64,000 nucleotides of DNA from positions 1,488,001 to 1,552,000 of the forward strand of contig NADL03000001.1 in NCBI GenBank assembly GCA_002205965.3, written 5' to 3'. Origin of the DNA: Kappaphycus alvarezii (taxonomy: Eukaryota > Rhodophyta > Florideophyceae > Gigartinales > Solieriaceae). The position numbers and the translations under genes are program-made. Shown piece by piece: positions 42,640 to 53,667 of this stretch; within the stretch, counting starts at the first letter, position 1; the number at the start of each line of letters is the position of its first letter. Below the pieces are notes generated by a model. That model did no database searches. It was given only the letters and a program-made list of their open reading frames with translations, and was not told the origin of the DNA.

Positions 42640-44280
42640 CTCAGTGTTGATTCAGGTCAGACAAAGCCTTCGAGGTTGGCCCATCCACTGAGCGTGTAGA
42701 GGTGAAGGAATGCAGTAGTATCGTCATCCCCAAATCCCTCCGTGGACCAGTAGGATGGCGCATACCAAAAAAACCGCCCGAGGTTCCACAGCGGGGGAGT
42801 ACTTCACGGTTAGAGATAGCCTTCAAAGCGGCAAGGTGACGCCCGTCTCAATTACCCGATAGCAATAACACGCCACGGCCCCGAGATTATTTCAAGACAA
42901 TGGAATAATTCTCATTGGATCAGATCCGTCGCGGAGCGAACAAGAGCAAGCTTCTTCGCCTTGCCGGTCGTCCAGATGTTATCAAGATTACTAGATCTCG
43001 GAGGTGGGTGAGAGTCTGGACGATATCTTCTTCAGGGCCTCGTTCGGTGGCTACGAAAAGAAGAAACCGGCTTCGGAAGAGCTTTTTTACTACAAATCCA
43101 CCCTCCTCTTCGGTAAGAACACGGTACGTCTGGCGAAATGACGAACGGAATTGACAGAGAACTGGCGCTCAGGCTGAGCCTCACGGAACTCCTTTTCGAT
43201 CGCGAGGGCCATACGGAGTACCCGGAAATTCCGACGTAGATAATCTCTTCCGTGGTTCGGAAAATACCAGAAGGTGTCTAAAATTGATTCATGGGGCTGT
43301 ACGTTGCCGTCGACGAAGAAACAGAGGAGTACCCTATCGACTTGTACACTGTTTCCCTCCAAGAGGCACTCCAGGAGAAAGCCTCCATATTCCCCCTCGA
43401 AGGTACTTCGAAAAGAGCATACAGACGGGCTCGTCGCCAACGAGTTGTTCGAAATAAAGCTAGCTTCTCGGGTTCGGGCTATCATGATGATCGGCTTCTG
43501 GTGTCACAAGCACCCAACAAGTAGTATAAGGTACTCTTCCCAATGTCAAAGGTGTCTTCACCTCCGGCGCTCCCATTCCTTTTCAGGAACTTTCCAGTTC
43601 CCCATCGCTACTTTGAGGGTCGCTGCATGCAGGCATCCGCGGCGACTGCGCTGTACCTCGACCTTGGTGAGGGCTCGGCGGAGGAGTATGGGTCCCGAGA
43701 CTATGTGAACGATTGCGATACCTTGGATCTGTACAGTTACCGTCCTCATTGCACCTCTCGCCGATTTCCTGAAAGAATTGAACCGCCTATGTCTTCGTCC
43801 CTTGGCATTTAGCCATGTTCTTGTTGCTAAAACTCCGCACGGCCGTTTCAAGAGTAGTCTTCAACAGCGTGAAAGGAGTGACCCTGACGACGACGGAACC
43901 GTGGGTTGCCTGGTTTTTTCTCAAGCAGGAATTGCGTAGCGGCGGTTACAGGACGAAGCGAGGCTCAACACACCGTATGCATCGACGCAAGGGAAGGAAT
44001 CCGTACTCGTATATGATTCCGTGGAGGAGTATTGATGCGGTTCTGCAAGGCTTCTATGAAAATTTGCTGCGGGGAGGACTGTCCGGAAGACTTTCTGAAG
44101 ATAACCGACGTACGGAGAGTAAAATTGGCAGGTAAGCAAGATGTGCCTTTTCGACGTCATAGTACCCCTACCGCTTCGTCAGATCCTGTGCAGAAGAAGA
44201 GGAGGCCGCGTCGCGCAAAACCCACCGTCGGTTCTTCTTCGTCGAGTAAGAGGTGTAGATGCGACCGAAGAAGTCGTTAG
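42640..44280 (+). pseudogene. Antisense papain-like protease-like gene of gypsy-2
   Basis: A plus-strand gene remnant facing gypsy-2 (minus). N-terminal readings: FEVGPSTERVEVKECSSIVI (42665-42725), SLRGPVGWRIPKKPPEVPQR, GIDRELALRLSLTELLFDRE (43147-43205), then LYVAVDEETEEYPIDLYTVS. The core: YFEGRCMQASAATALYLDLG then EGSAEEY (Cys 43624-43626), HGRFKSSLQQ, TVGCLVFSQAG, EAQHTVCIDAREG (His 43969-43971), SVLVYDSVEEY (Asp 44015-44017), MKICCGEDCPEDFLKITDVR, and a Lys/Arg-rich tail KKRRPRRAKPT. It shares the helix, H-x-V-x-x-D-A-R, x-x-D-S-x-E, C-G and I-T-[DE]-V-R-R/L with the copia-2 antisense gene. All three presumed catalytic residues remain, but at least six frameshifts or stops break it. Predicted fold and activity are inferred. 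Confidence 0.65.
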
Positions 44281-44940
44281 TGGGTTCCAGATCCCACCTG
44301 ACGCTCAACAAATGTTGGTTGATGCCTGTGCTGTATATTTATTACAATTCTATGATTAGGTAAAAGAGGGTGTGACATAAACAATTTTTCGGGTCCAAAT
44401 AAGAAATGATCCAGCTTATTACCCAAAAACAAGAAAGCATAGAAAAGCACTAAAACAAGATGAAACGATATCTAGTGTCTATCCATCATGGAGCAGTCTT
44501 CATATGGCACATTTTGTCCTCGTATGATCATACAAAAATGTACAGTAAGCAAAAAATGTTGGGGGGGACGTAAATATTTACTAAAACTTATACACCAAAA
44601 ACATTTAATAACGTAAAAGAGGAGCTCAGTGTCTTCAACTCTGCACCACTTCGGCTAAAGTATTCAACTACAAGATAAAATGTGGCAAATTGGCACTCAA
44701 ACCAAAGATTATCAAGTGGAATAAAGTAGTTCGTACCCTCACTAGCGCTAAAATTAAGGAAAAGTTTGTTTTGATCGAACTTCAATACTGTTGAAAATAC
44801 AGGTTAGCAAAATAGCGACGGAAAAATATTTACTTCACAAAAATTTAGCCCTAAATCATGTCCTCATATGAGGAAGATGGTCCTATAGATACTAGCATAG
44901 CCCAAATCCAGCAATCCTAGGCCTTCAGGTGGCTCGGGAG
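44281..44940. other. Gap between antisense gene and gypsy-2 integrase end
   Basis: About 650 bp with no coding signal; it separates two genes that converge. It may hold both 3' untranslated regions. Confidence 0.4.
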
Positions 44941-46149
44941 CTAGACGGAGGGAACCAATCTCCTCACGTGGACGGCGCGGCGGAAATGGTGACCACCGTA
45001 TGAGATGAGCCAGTATCGAGGTGTGTAACTTCCGAACGCGTCAAGGCCCGTAATAGAGAGACTAAATGCAGTCCATTTAGCTGCTGATGTTAACGCCTGC
45101 CCTTGCGTAACCAGAACCCAATCTACCACTTTGAATATACGTGAACCACTAATTCTACGCACCTGTTCCGCTCAACGCTGAGGTTGAAGGGCCGAGGAGG
45201 TCAAAAGTTCCCACTTCCGATTCGTCTCGGAAGCGTTGGCTATCAACGCGACGAGTTCAGCTGGATCCATGCACAGAACTACTCCGAACATCAGTCCGAA
45301 CGTCTAAGCTCCTGCGGAAAGTCGACGGCGGGGGAATCCATACAAAACACGCGGCAAGCATTCCTCCTAATCCATTCCCTGGCCGGTGACATCTTCTTGA
45401 CGGCGTTTTTGATTCTTCGCACCATCCTTTCGGCTCTATTATTAGATATGAAAGCGTACGCTAGAACAATGGTCCAGATAATTTGATGTTCCTTCATTAA
45501 ATCCGCAATAGCAGCAGCGGTAAAGCACCCTGCGTTTTCCAAGAAATTAGTCTTTCGGGAACCTTAGGGGTGCACCGCCTCGCTGTATATGAAATTTTCG
45601 ACGTTTATGGGCGACCAGTCCACAGTGGAAACAGTGATTGGCCAATCTGACAAATGCTCAAACGCGATGGGTAGATACCTCCTACCTGCCTTTGATGTAT
45701 GCAAAGGTCCCGCGAAGCCATTCGAATAAGTATCGAAGATATTCCTCAATGGGACATTCAACGTCGTACGATATGGCGGAAGAGGCCTCGTCTTCTAGCA
45801 CCCGTCGCAACTTTTTCCCTCGTCAATTATGAATTTCTAGGTGCATTTACGGCCACTGATAACGGTCTACGACACATTTCTTTGTCGTCTCCCTGTCCCA
45901 GTATCCAACATCGTCATGAAAGGTCTTCAAAATCGCGATCATATCCTTCATAATCGGTACAGACCTTAGCCCGTTTCTGTTACGTCTAAGAAGCTTTCCT
46001 TCCCACATCATGAATTTTTTAGCCATAGGTTTGATCGAACGGCGCTTTTTCTCATCGTAGACCCGTATCTCCAAGCTATGCAAACGGCCAGCGCCGCCGA
46101 GCATGAAAAGCTTAAGGTTGGGATTGTCTTCGGCCGGAACGGAATCCAT
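44941..46149 (-). pseudogene. gypsy-2 integrase
   Basis: 46149-45847: KKFMMWEGKLLRRNRNGLRS, FHDDVGYWDRETTKKCVVDR then YQWP, the zinc-binding H..H...C..C entry and the Y-x-W-P end. 45761-45564: RNIFDTYSNGFAGPLHTSKA with GRRYLPIAFEHLSDWPI, the start of the rve core (Asp position N-G-F where D is expected after altering). 45542-45291: MENAGCFTAAAIADLMKEHQ then NNRAERMVRRIKNAVKK with the Glu in N..AER. 45162-44941: VVDWVLVTQGQALTSAAKWT, the C-terminal domain. Broken in at least three places. Confidence 0.8.
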
Positions 46150-46199
46150 CTTGGCAACTAGGTCTCCTTCATAATGTTTCGAGGTAGGATTTGAGCCAG

Positions 46200-46620
46200 C
46201 AGGTACTGCATGCGAGAGGAAGTCAACTCCTCCGTTGCTCGCGACCGGCCTGTACTCTACCTCGACTCATACTCCGCAAAAAAGTCCATCCAGCGTTCCA
46301 GCCTTCCATGAATATCTTTTTTCTTGTAAGCATAACGAAGGGCCTCAGGATCGCTAATGAACATGAACGGCTCCGTAGATAACAGATGCACTCTAAATTT
46401 ACTTAATGCGAAAATGACGGCGAGGACCTCCCTGCCACAGGCGGAGCAGTTATACTCTGCTGGCTTCATCCTCCTGTCTGTGTACTGCACAGGATGAATC
46501 TTTTCACCCTCCATATTTTGGGCCAGAACTGTCCAACGGCGACATTAAATGCGTAGGTTTCCACTATGAAGGTAAATTCGAAGTCCGGGAAGGCTAGCAC
46601 CGGCGTAGAGGTAAGTTTCT
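46200..46620 (-). pseudogene. gypsy-2 RNase H
   Basis: PVLAFPDFEFTFIVETYAFN has the first acidic position as Tyr instead of Asp (ETDAS in gypsy-1). After a frameshift, HPVQYTDRRMKPAEYNCSAC then GREVLAVIFALSKFRVHLLS and FMFISDPEALRYAYKKKDIH follow, with the Glu (GREVL) and the D-P-E-A-L counterpart of TDH.AL. Then GRLERWMDFFAEYE, typical of the end of the domain. Confidence 0.85.
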
Positions 46621-47820
46621 CTTTCAGAGTTTCGAAGGTGGTCGTCATCTCTTCAATCCATTCGAATTTCTTGTTCGTCGAAGTTGCTCCGTGAATATCG
46701 GCAGATACTCCGGCATAATCCTTGATGAAACGACGACAGTAGCCGGCGAGGCCAAGAAAACTACGCAACTCTGTTGCGTTGGTAGGGTCGGGGGCCCTCT
46801 TGATAGCATCAATCTTTTACCCGTCAACGCGATTCCACGCTTGTCCAAGAAGTGAGCAAGCCGCTTTACGCTTGGCATAGCAAACGCGCATTTCGAAATC
46901 TTGAGCTTAAGTCCTGATTCCCGACTGCTCGAAAACGACAGTTAGGTGATCAATATGTTCCTCCATCGAGTTAGAGAATATCACGACATCATCTAAGTAG
47001 ACTCACAGTGAATGTATTTCAAGACGTAATCCATCATGCGCTAGAATGTAGAAGGCGCTTTCATTAACCCGAATGGCATTACATCGAACTTGAGTACCAA
47101 CACGGCTGATGGACTTGGTCATTTCTTTGCATTTTTCAGCTATACGGATTTTCCAGTATCTCACGAACAAATCAAGGGTAGTTAAGATGTAAATATTATT
47201 TAGATCGTCGAAGATATCCTCTATCTTTGGTCGTGGCGACAAACCCCCTTCATTTTGCGGTTGAGAGTGCGATAATCCACGCAGAAAAGAGGCCTACAAG
47301 TTTTCTTCGTTATGATAACAACCGATCACGACCACGCAGACGACGCAGGGGTGATGATCCGGCATCTAAAATATTCTGTCGATTTCCCGACGGGCAATTT
47401 CTTTATGTCGAGGCGACATTCGGCGAGCCCTGTGGTACATCAGAGTGGGGTTCTTCATTTCAAAAGGAATTATTCGTCGATGCGGCTGCAGGAAGTAGCT
47501 CATCTATAGTCCAGGCGACGATTCCTGTGTCGCGAAGCAAGCTATTTATCTCTCCTTGCGTTTCATTCTTCAAGTAAGCGAGTCAAGCCCTTAGAGCATC
47601 AAGTAATATATCTTTCTTTCCTTCTTCGTCCGTAAGACCTTCTTCACTGGTAGGATCTCCGTCCTATCCGGAAGATTTATCTTCGCGGGTTTCCAGGACC
47701 AGCTCTTGTTCCGATGAGTCCGAAGACCCCGGACCAGCGTCCGGATCAGACGTGAAATCTTCAATCGGTCCCTATATCTTCGCCCTCGACCAGTTTCTTC
47801 TCGGTCTACTTACTGTCAAG
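46466..47820 (-). pseudogene. gypsy-2 reverse transcriptase
   Basis: Entry reads PSGNRQNILDAG in a shifted frame near 47390. At 47242-47003 MSPRPKIEDIFDDLNNIYIL then TTLDLFVRYWKIRIAEKCKE gives P.P+I.D.F......+TTLDL with the first catalytic Asp. The YxDD region falls around 47000 (a +strand ATCATCTAAGTAG complement reads LLRZD-like LDDV). The thumb reads MRSFLGLAGYCRRFIKDYAG (46768) and FEWIEEMTTTFETLKEKLTS. The linker 47800-47420 is acidic. At least five frame breaks. Confidence 0.8.
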
Positions 47821-48240
47821 CTAGAGCGAAAGCACCACTTCTTCGGAACCAATGGTTAGCCGACTGCTCTGCGCCCCGAAACACATGTTTTCATGCATAG
47901 CTTTGAGTGTCGAGAGACCGATTATGATGTCGAATGGGGACTTCTCGACGACGAAGAAGTCTGAGTTGACGGCTTGGTCCATGAAAGTCTTCAGGACCTT
48001 GAACAGCCATCCGACACAGTAGGAGCTGTCACTTTTCGCAACAGTGATCCTTGTAGACGTATTGTTCGGAGAGAGGTACAGACGTCGAAAAAAAACAGCT
48101 GAAATGACGTCCGGTACTACTCCGGAGTCGAGTAGAGCACTGACCTCGGTAACGTAAACTTTGACCTGAAAAAACAGTAATAAACAAAGACCGGAATTCG
48201 AGACGTCTGCAACGCGTGTAATAGGATTTTTCCGAAACAA
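47821..48240 (-). pseudogene. gypsy-2 aspartic protease
   Basis: The 139-codon open stretch reads VKVYVTEVSALLDSGVVPDV (active site D-S-G), ITVAKSDSSYCVGWLFKVLK (flap side) and VVEKSPFDIIIGLSTLKAMH, the C-terminal F.I+IG...L motif. A near-complete retropepsin domain. It lies between the second knuckle and RT in the expected order. Confidence 0.85.
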
Positions 48241-48265
48241 TAGGCGCAGAACCTCGGTAGCTCCG

Positions 48266-49247
48266 TCAGCGTCTTCGCGGAGGAGCTGACCGAATATTAA
48301 ACCATAATTGGCGTTTGCAAGGTTGAAAAACCGTTGTATTTTCCAACTTACTCCTGCAGTTTGATTGAGCTCTTCCTCCCGCGGTTCGATTTCTTCGTCT
48401 TCTTCTTATGGCTAGTGCTTCGAAATCCTTCCGAGGGTCGGGTTGGACCAGGCTGCATGGAACGTTCATGGGGTCCAGTTCCGAAGCGAGGGATCGGAAT
48501 GCCCCCATGGTTGTCCTGACGATGATGCTTCTTCAGTGCCTCACCGTCGGCGTTTCTCTTTGCGACATTGACGCCTCCACCCTGCGACAAATCGGTGTCG
48601 GCCGAGCCTTCTCGGAGGTCATTCACTCGGACACCTCCTTCACCGTCTTCTTTCTTCTCAGCAGCTTCTTCGATATCCGCCTCCTTTCTTCCACCAGAAT
48701 ACAAGAACGTAGCCTCTATGTGACCCACGTTTCTACAAAGTGAACACCTTGTATCACGATGCGGTTTTTTGCGCAATTTATTGCGTTATGGCCAAACTCA
48801 TTGCAGTAAGAGCATTGGCGTACCTGATTGTTCTTATTAGGGACGGAAGATGGTCCAGCCCCGTTATCTTCCTTAATCCTCTTCAGAAAGAGAGTCAGCT
48901 TGGAGAGGTCTTCAGCTAGAGTATCCACCTTATCTTCGATTTTTCTCGACCTCGGATCAGGGAGAACCAGCAGCCTTGCCGGCGTAACTTCAACATGACC
49001 GCGGCAGTACCGTAATAGTCGTATAATCAACCAAAATACTACCTCTATATGTATATATAGTAGTCACGAGAGATGACGGTTTATTCTTCGTCATCAAGCT
49101 ACCAATTTCACCAATTGTAAATATCACCATGTCGATCTCTAAAAATTCCTTTTTAACAATTGCGACTTGATCAGCCTTCGCGCTCGCCTTCCGCTCCTCC
49201 GTGTGTACCTCCCTTGGATCATAACGTCTTTTTCTGTTTTGGTTCAA
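48266..49247 (-). pseudogene. gypsy-2 gag with zinc knuckles
   Basis: The stretch 49030-48716 reads LLVLPDPRSRKIEDKVDTLA, EDLSKLTLFLKRIKEDNGAG, then CSYCNEFGHNAINCAKN, an intact CX2CX4HX4C knuckle at about 48820-48770. Thirteen or so residues later in the next frame CSLCRNVGHIEATF is a second knuckle whose last Cys is Phe. A charged linker follows (EEAAEKKEDGEGGVRVNDLR, HKKKTKKSNRGRKSS). It binds RNA. The upstream piece 49247-48990 is less certain. Confidence 0.75.
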
Positions 49248-49651
49248 CTCTCCCAGTCCTTGGTCACTAAAACATAAATTTTTTCAGAACCAATGGATTG
49301 CAATTCGAAGAGCAAAGTAATCAACAGTACCTGGAACATCTTGCGGAAATTTCACTGCAAACACCTTCACCTTCGAGAACCCCATCCCCGAAAGAGCGTT
49401 TAGGGACTCCTGGGGTCGCTTTCCCTCGACATCCATTAGTTGACGACGAGGTGGTGGAAGCGGATGATGACATTGAGGTGTAGTCCACGTGTCACGAGAA
49501 CATATGTCCCTCGTGTGGTCGAAGTGGACAAGATCGGTATGAAGGAGGTTAGAATTCAATTAACAATTAAAATTAAGTTTAAAATATTAAGCCTTCATTA
49601 ATTCATTTCCTGTACACCAGTAAATGAGTAAGCTACATTTCGAGCCACTGT
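49248..49651. other. Spacer between gypsy-2 and Harbinger-3
   Basis: Contains a small plus-strand open stretch (49298-49480, LEHLAEISLQTPSPSRTPSP, acidic end DDEVVEADDDIEV) that looks gene-like but is too short to assign, and a TTACTCATTTAC-type motif at about 49607-49635. Confidence 0.4.
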
Positions 49652-49672
49652 AGAGCATCATCACTCGTTGCG
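49652..49672 (+). repeat. Harbinger-3 left terminal inverted repeat
   Basis: Begins AGAGCATC and ends GTTGCG; inverted partner at 53668-53688. Confidence 0.55.
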
Positions 49673-49814
49673 CTATCCAAATACTACTGGATGACAATTT
49701 TATGGAGCTTATTGAGAGGTCTTCAAAACTATGTTTACGTCAAACGGCGGTGTTAATCATCGTCATTTATAGAGCGCACCTAACGTACTCATGCGATTTT
49801 CAACGATCCTTCTG

Positions 49815-50445
49815 CAACCATCCTCCTCATCGAGCATCCGCACCGAGTAAGCCCACCAATCATCCCCACCAAGCATCCCGAGCCAGCACTCCTAGAGATC
49901 ACCGAGCGGAGCATTCCCGCCGAGCAACCACGTATATTCTCCAGAGTGGCACCCTCACCAGGAATTCTCACTGACTAACCCCTCCAGGTACCCCCACCGA
50001 GCACCCACACACAGCAAGCACCCGCACCAAGACCATTAACACGGAAAAATACTAAGCACCGCCACAGAGAACAAGAACTCTCACCAAGCATCCTCACAGA
50101 GCACCTCTAACCAGCATCTGCACCACGCACCTGTACCAAGCACCACTTGGAGCATCCCTTCCGAGCACCTGCATTCCCTGAGATTATCCCCATCCCGACT
50201 GGGCACCCCAACCGAATATCCCACCGATCACACCAGCCAAGTACAAAAACCAAGCATCTCTACGAGCATTCCCACCGAGCACATACACTAAGCACCGCCA
50301 CCGAGCACAATAATCCTCACCAACAAACCTCACCAAGCAACCCCACCGAGCACCATAGCCGAACACCCTCGACAATTGCACACAACAAGTACGTACACTA
50401 AACTCAGCCACCGAGCCATGCCTCACCAAGCACACACTCAGCCAT
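49815..50445. repeat. Degenerate minisatellite, unit about 11-14 bp
   Basis: About 630 bases made of variants of CACCGAGCATCCCC / ACCAAGCACC, many dozens of units with poor homogeneity. It stands between the left end of Harbinger-3 and its transposase. The unit core GAGCATC is the same as the start of the element's terminal repeat. Open stretches inside it (e.g. 50147-50401) are a by-product of the repeat. Confidence 0.85.
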
Positions 50446-50447
50446 CA

Positions 50448-51600
50448 TGAAAGGGTCTGCTGCAATCATGTTCGATGAAACCGAACTGGATGATAAAGAG
50501 GCCTTTGCTGCCGCCTTTTGGCTACAAATGGACAGGATTTTAATATTCAATTAAACAAAGGCTTTTTGTGACGTATCAGTGCCAGGACGATCAGAGAATG
50601 TACATCGTAATCTTGAAGGTGACCGCCAACGTTATATGGTGAAGATTTTCTGGCCTCAAGATCAACCTCGACGAGGAACAACTCAAATAGGTCCTGAGCA
50701 ACCCATATTTGAAAGAAAATTTAGGATGTCGCTTTCATTCTTTTACTGGATTGTTTCCAGCTGTTCTGTCCAGATCAGATTATCTACGCCTGGGTATAAG
50801 ACCTGATGCCAGAGGTAGAATAGGAATATCACCTTTACTGAAAGTTATTATTGCCCTGCGTTCCCTTACTTACGCTCTTCCCGTCGATCTGGTTGATGAC
50901 ATGCTCGACGTATCTGAAATCGCGGCGTTTCAATGATTTCAGGCCATTCGCAAAGCTGTTATTCAGTGCTTTGAGGAGGGATTTCTGAGGGCAAATAGAG
51001 ATGATGATTTAAGCAGTATCGAGCGTCAGTTTGCTGTGGTTAGGTTTCCGGGCTGCACTGGTTGTTTAGATTGTCCAGGTTGAGAGTGAAAAAATTGGCC
51101 GAAGGCACTCTATGGAATGATGAGGGGCAAGGACGGAACTCTAAGTGTTAGAGTGGAATTTATCTACCAATTGGATCCATGGGTGTGGTCGTTTCAATTT
51201 GGTTTACTTGACGCCTTCAACAACCTCAACATCCTAGAGCTAAGCGATCACTCTGGCAATGATTTAGCTGACACTTTCGCCCCAGCGTGTCCTGAGTACA
51301 CTTTGGACGGAAAGAGGTTCACTTGGTTTTACTACCTCGCCGATGGTATTCATCAAGACCTTCAGTGATACCAGTCAACAAGAGAAGCGAAATGTTTTGT
51401 GGTAGGCAGGAGGGAGTTCGTAAGTATTCAGACAGACTTTTAAGCGATTTATTTCGACTTTTGGAAGTACGCTTCATCCCTAACGAGTTATGGAGTGTCA
51501 CTAAGATGACTTTTATTGGCAGGACAGCTATAATAATACATAACGTGAATTTTTACGTACGGAGAGCGTTCTATACAGGGGACGGAACTGGTGGATAATC
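50448..51600 (+). pseudogene. Harbinger-3 DDE transposase
   Basis: ATG at 50450 (MKGSAAIMFDETELDDKEAF). Pieces: GPEQPIFERKFRMSLSFFY (50690-50750), ALRSLTYALPVDLVDDMLDV (50860-50915), VRFPGCTGCLDCPG (51040-51080; first Asp in GCLDC), MMRGKDGTLSVRVEFIYQLD (51117), VWSFQFGLLDAFNNLNILEL (51187-51245; the second Asp position reads Asn), FTWFYYLADGIHQD (51320-51360), and RTAIIIHNVNFYVRRAFY near the end (51520-51570). Same family as Harbinger-2 (FPGCVGSIDC, GSLNDINILE, YYLADGIYP). Four or more frame breaks. Confidence 0.85.
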
Positions 51601-52335
51601 AATTTTATACAATGAGTGAGAAGATGACATTTATCTTGTCATTATGCATCCAGAAAGCGCTGGATGCTATTAATTAACCAAAATGAGGTTTCGGATAATA
51701 TTGAGGTGACTGGTTTGAACTTCCAGCTTAAAAAACCTTTAACAAACCACCAATGGAATCAAAATGGCGACAGCTAGCGTGAAATAAAGAGAGGATTGTA
51801 TGCCTAGCTGTAAAATCAAAGTCTCATAAGATTCCATATTAAGCTTTTGATAGTCGTGAAGTACATGCAGCAAGAGATTTTAGCAACATGGATACATTGA
51901 AGGTAGTTAAGAGTATCAAATAATCGATTTGTATGATGCTAGTTTTTTCTATCATTTGACTTTATATGTTGGAGATTGAGAGAGCCCGGTTCGGACTCAT
52001 CAATGCTTTGAAGCGGTTGGTGCACCAAACGATTTCTGACACCATGTGATATGACATGTTTTGTTGAAATGTCACATATAGGGGAGTATATTATCGCTTC
52101 GTTACTCGGAGCGGGCGACTCAGCACCTCCAACGGCATTTTATGCTCTCATCAATCCCTTTAGAGGCCGTTTTTGAGCTACTCCCGTGTACTGGCACTTG
52201 AACTTGAATCTTTGCCATGCATTGAGATTAAAGTAAGCATTCATTTCTCCTTTTCTATCTGAAACAGTTCTTCAGTTGTTTTTGACCTTTCCACAGATGC
52301 CTCTGCAAGCATTTCAATGCCATCAGTGCCCCAAT
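51601..52335. other. Harbinger-3 internal spacer
   Basis: Between the two convergent genes; no coding signal recognised. AT-rich, with stops in all frames. Confidence 0.45.
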
Positions 52336-53151
52336 TTAAAGTTTCCACATACAGTACTTCGAAAATTGATTCCGCGTCTTCCCAATTGGTCGCTCCCTAC
52401 TAGAAGACGCAGTGGGAAGCACTTCCCTCCCCGCTTGATTTGATTGTGAATCTGAGCTGCTGTTGCCTTTAATTGTTTGACCAGTACATAATAAGGGCTC
52501 CAATCGTGCTATGATTTCAACTTGAGCCACAGAACCTTCTTGATCCTCTGATCCCAAATTCAGGATACAGAAATGGGTCTTTCGGAAAAATAAAAGCCAC
52601 TCACGAAACAAAAACTTCGGGCCATAGTCAATCGAGGGGTCTCAGAGGAAGTCATACATATTGGAAATGTTGGTTTCCCCGATATAAACAGCATTGGCAG
52701 CCGTTTTAAAATCCTCCTCAGTCGGATAAATTGCCGTATTTTCCTTTCTGACGGCCCCTAAAATACTTTCAAACTTGACGTATTCACATCATTCTTTTTC
52801 AATGACGCTTTATGACTCCTTCACCCGTACGGTCAGGATACAAGAAAGAAATTTGGGCTCCGTCTTTTTACTTCCACATGAATCTGGTGCATGCTTGCAA
52901 AACTTGAGATCTAACAGTTCCTTCTATTTCCCAGACACTAAAAGTGGGTCCTTCGATGCCGCGACGTAGGCCTGATAAGCATAAATGCCTTCTTCAGAAT
53001 GCCATCCTTTTCCAGCTCCCTTACCGAAAAAAGATCGGTAAAACAATTTGTTTTCGGTTTTTTGGTGACATTTAAGTCCACTGTGAGAGAGTAAGCTTTG
53101 CGGGACGCTCGATGCAGTCTTCTTCCGAAGCAGGCCGCGCCGATTGCACAA
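52336..53151 (-). pseudogene. Harbinger-3 Myb/SANT-like gene
   Basis: Minus strand: FFGKGAGKGWHSEEGIYAYQ then AYVAASKDPLLVSGK (53040-52925), the SANT-like K-G-W-x-x-E-E...AY..AS.DP...G pattern. After frameshifts, KFESILGAVRKENTAIYPTE then EDFKTAANAVYIGETNISNM (52780-52670), the counterpart of A.A..HTG...K in Harbinger-2, and FLFREWLLFFRKTHFC (52625-52575). An acidic/Ser-rich tail ends CMWKL at 52336. It runs towards the transposase, as in Harbinger-1 and -2. Confidence 0.75.
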
Positions 53152-53667
53152 CAGAATCCAGGAAATGGCGCCAAAATATAGGACAGTTTTTCTCTCTATT
53201 GCTACGCTCTATTTTGCAAATTTCTGTTCCCCAAATGCCCTTCGTTGTGTTGCAGTTAGCAAAGAAAATGGGTAAGAAAGGAGAAAGTCTCAGATCGATG
53301 CGAAAGGTTCTCATCGATCAGGTCAAGAGCTGGGGCTAATCTAAGGAGGAAGCTTCTCTGAATTTTTCAGCGGGCAATGGTATCAGCTAATTTCGTAGTG
53401 TAGCAGTGCTCTAGTAGCACAAATACAGTACAAGATGTTGGGCCACGCGCACTGCACATTACTATACAGTGCGGGAATATCACGCTGATTTGCTGCTCAA
53501 TGGATTCCATGGTGGAAAATCTAGGTCCAATACATGCTCTTTTGGACCGCGACTCACCGGAATAGACTCCAAACACTATCAGAACTGGTTGACTCCGAAA
53601 TACAATTTCATGGGTACTTGCTGAAGTATGGAGTGCAAATCTAAAGATCCATTACAACTAAATTTTA

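Larger units (their letters stand above)
44941..49247 (-). mobile_element. gypsy-2: Ty3/gypsy retrotransposon (gag-pol)
   Basis: On the minus strand, from right to left: gag with CCHC knuckles, protease, RT, RNase H, integrase. It is related to gypsy-1: shared RNase H (KFRV.LLS), integrase spacer (KKFM.W) and integrase C-terminus (VLVT/AHG.). All genes are broken. No LTR recognised; gag seems truncated on the right at about 49250. The antisense gene at 42640-44280 occupies the expected 3' region, so the element probably extends left to about 42 kb. Confidence 0.85.

Noticed and set aside
49298..49480. Small plus-strand acidic open stretch
   Set aside because: Gene-like tail but only 61 codons, no start context or homologue I can name; left in the spacer note.
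50147..50435. Open stretches on both strands inside the minisatellite
   Set aside because: They follow from a repeat without stop codons; the translated pattern is just the unit.
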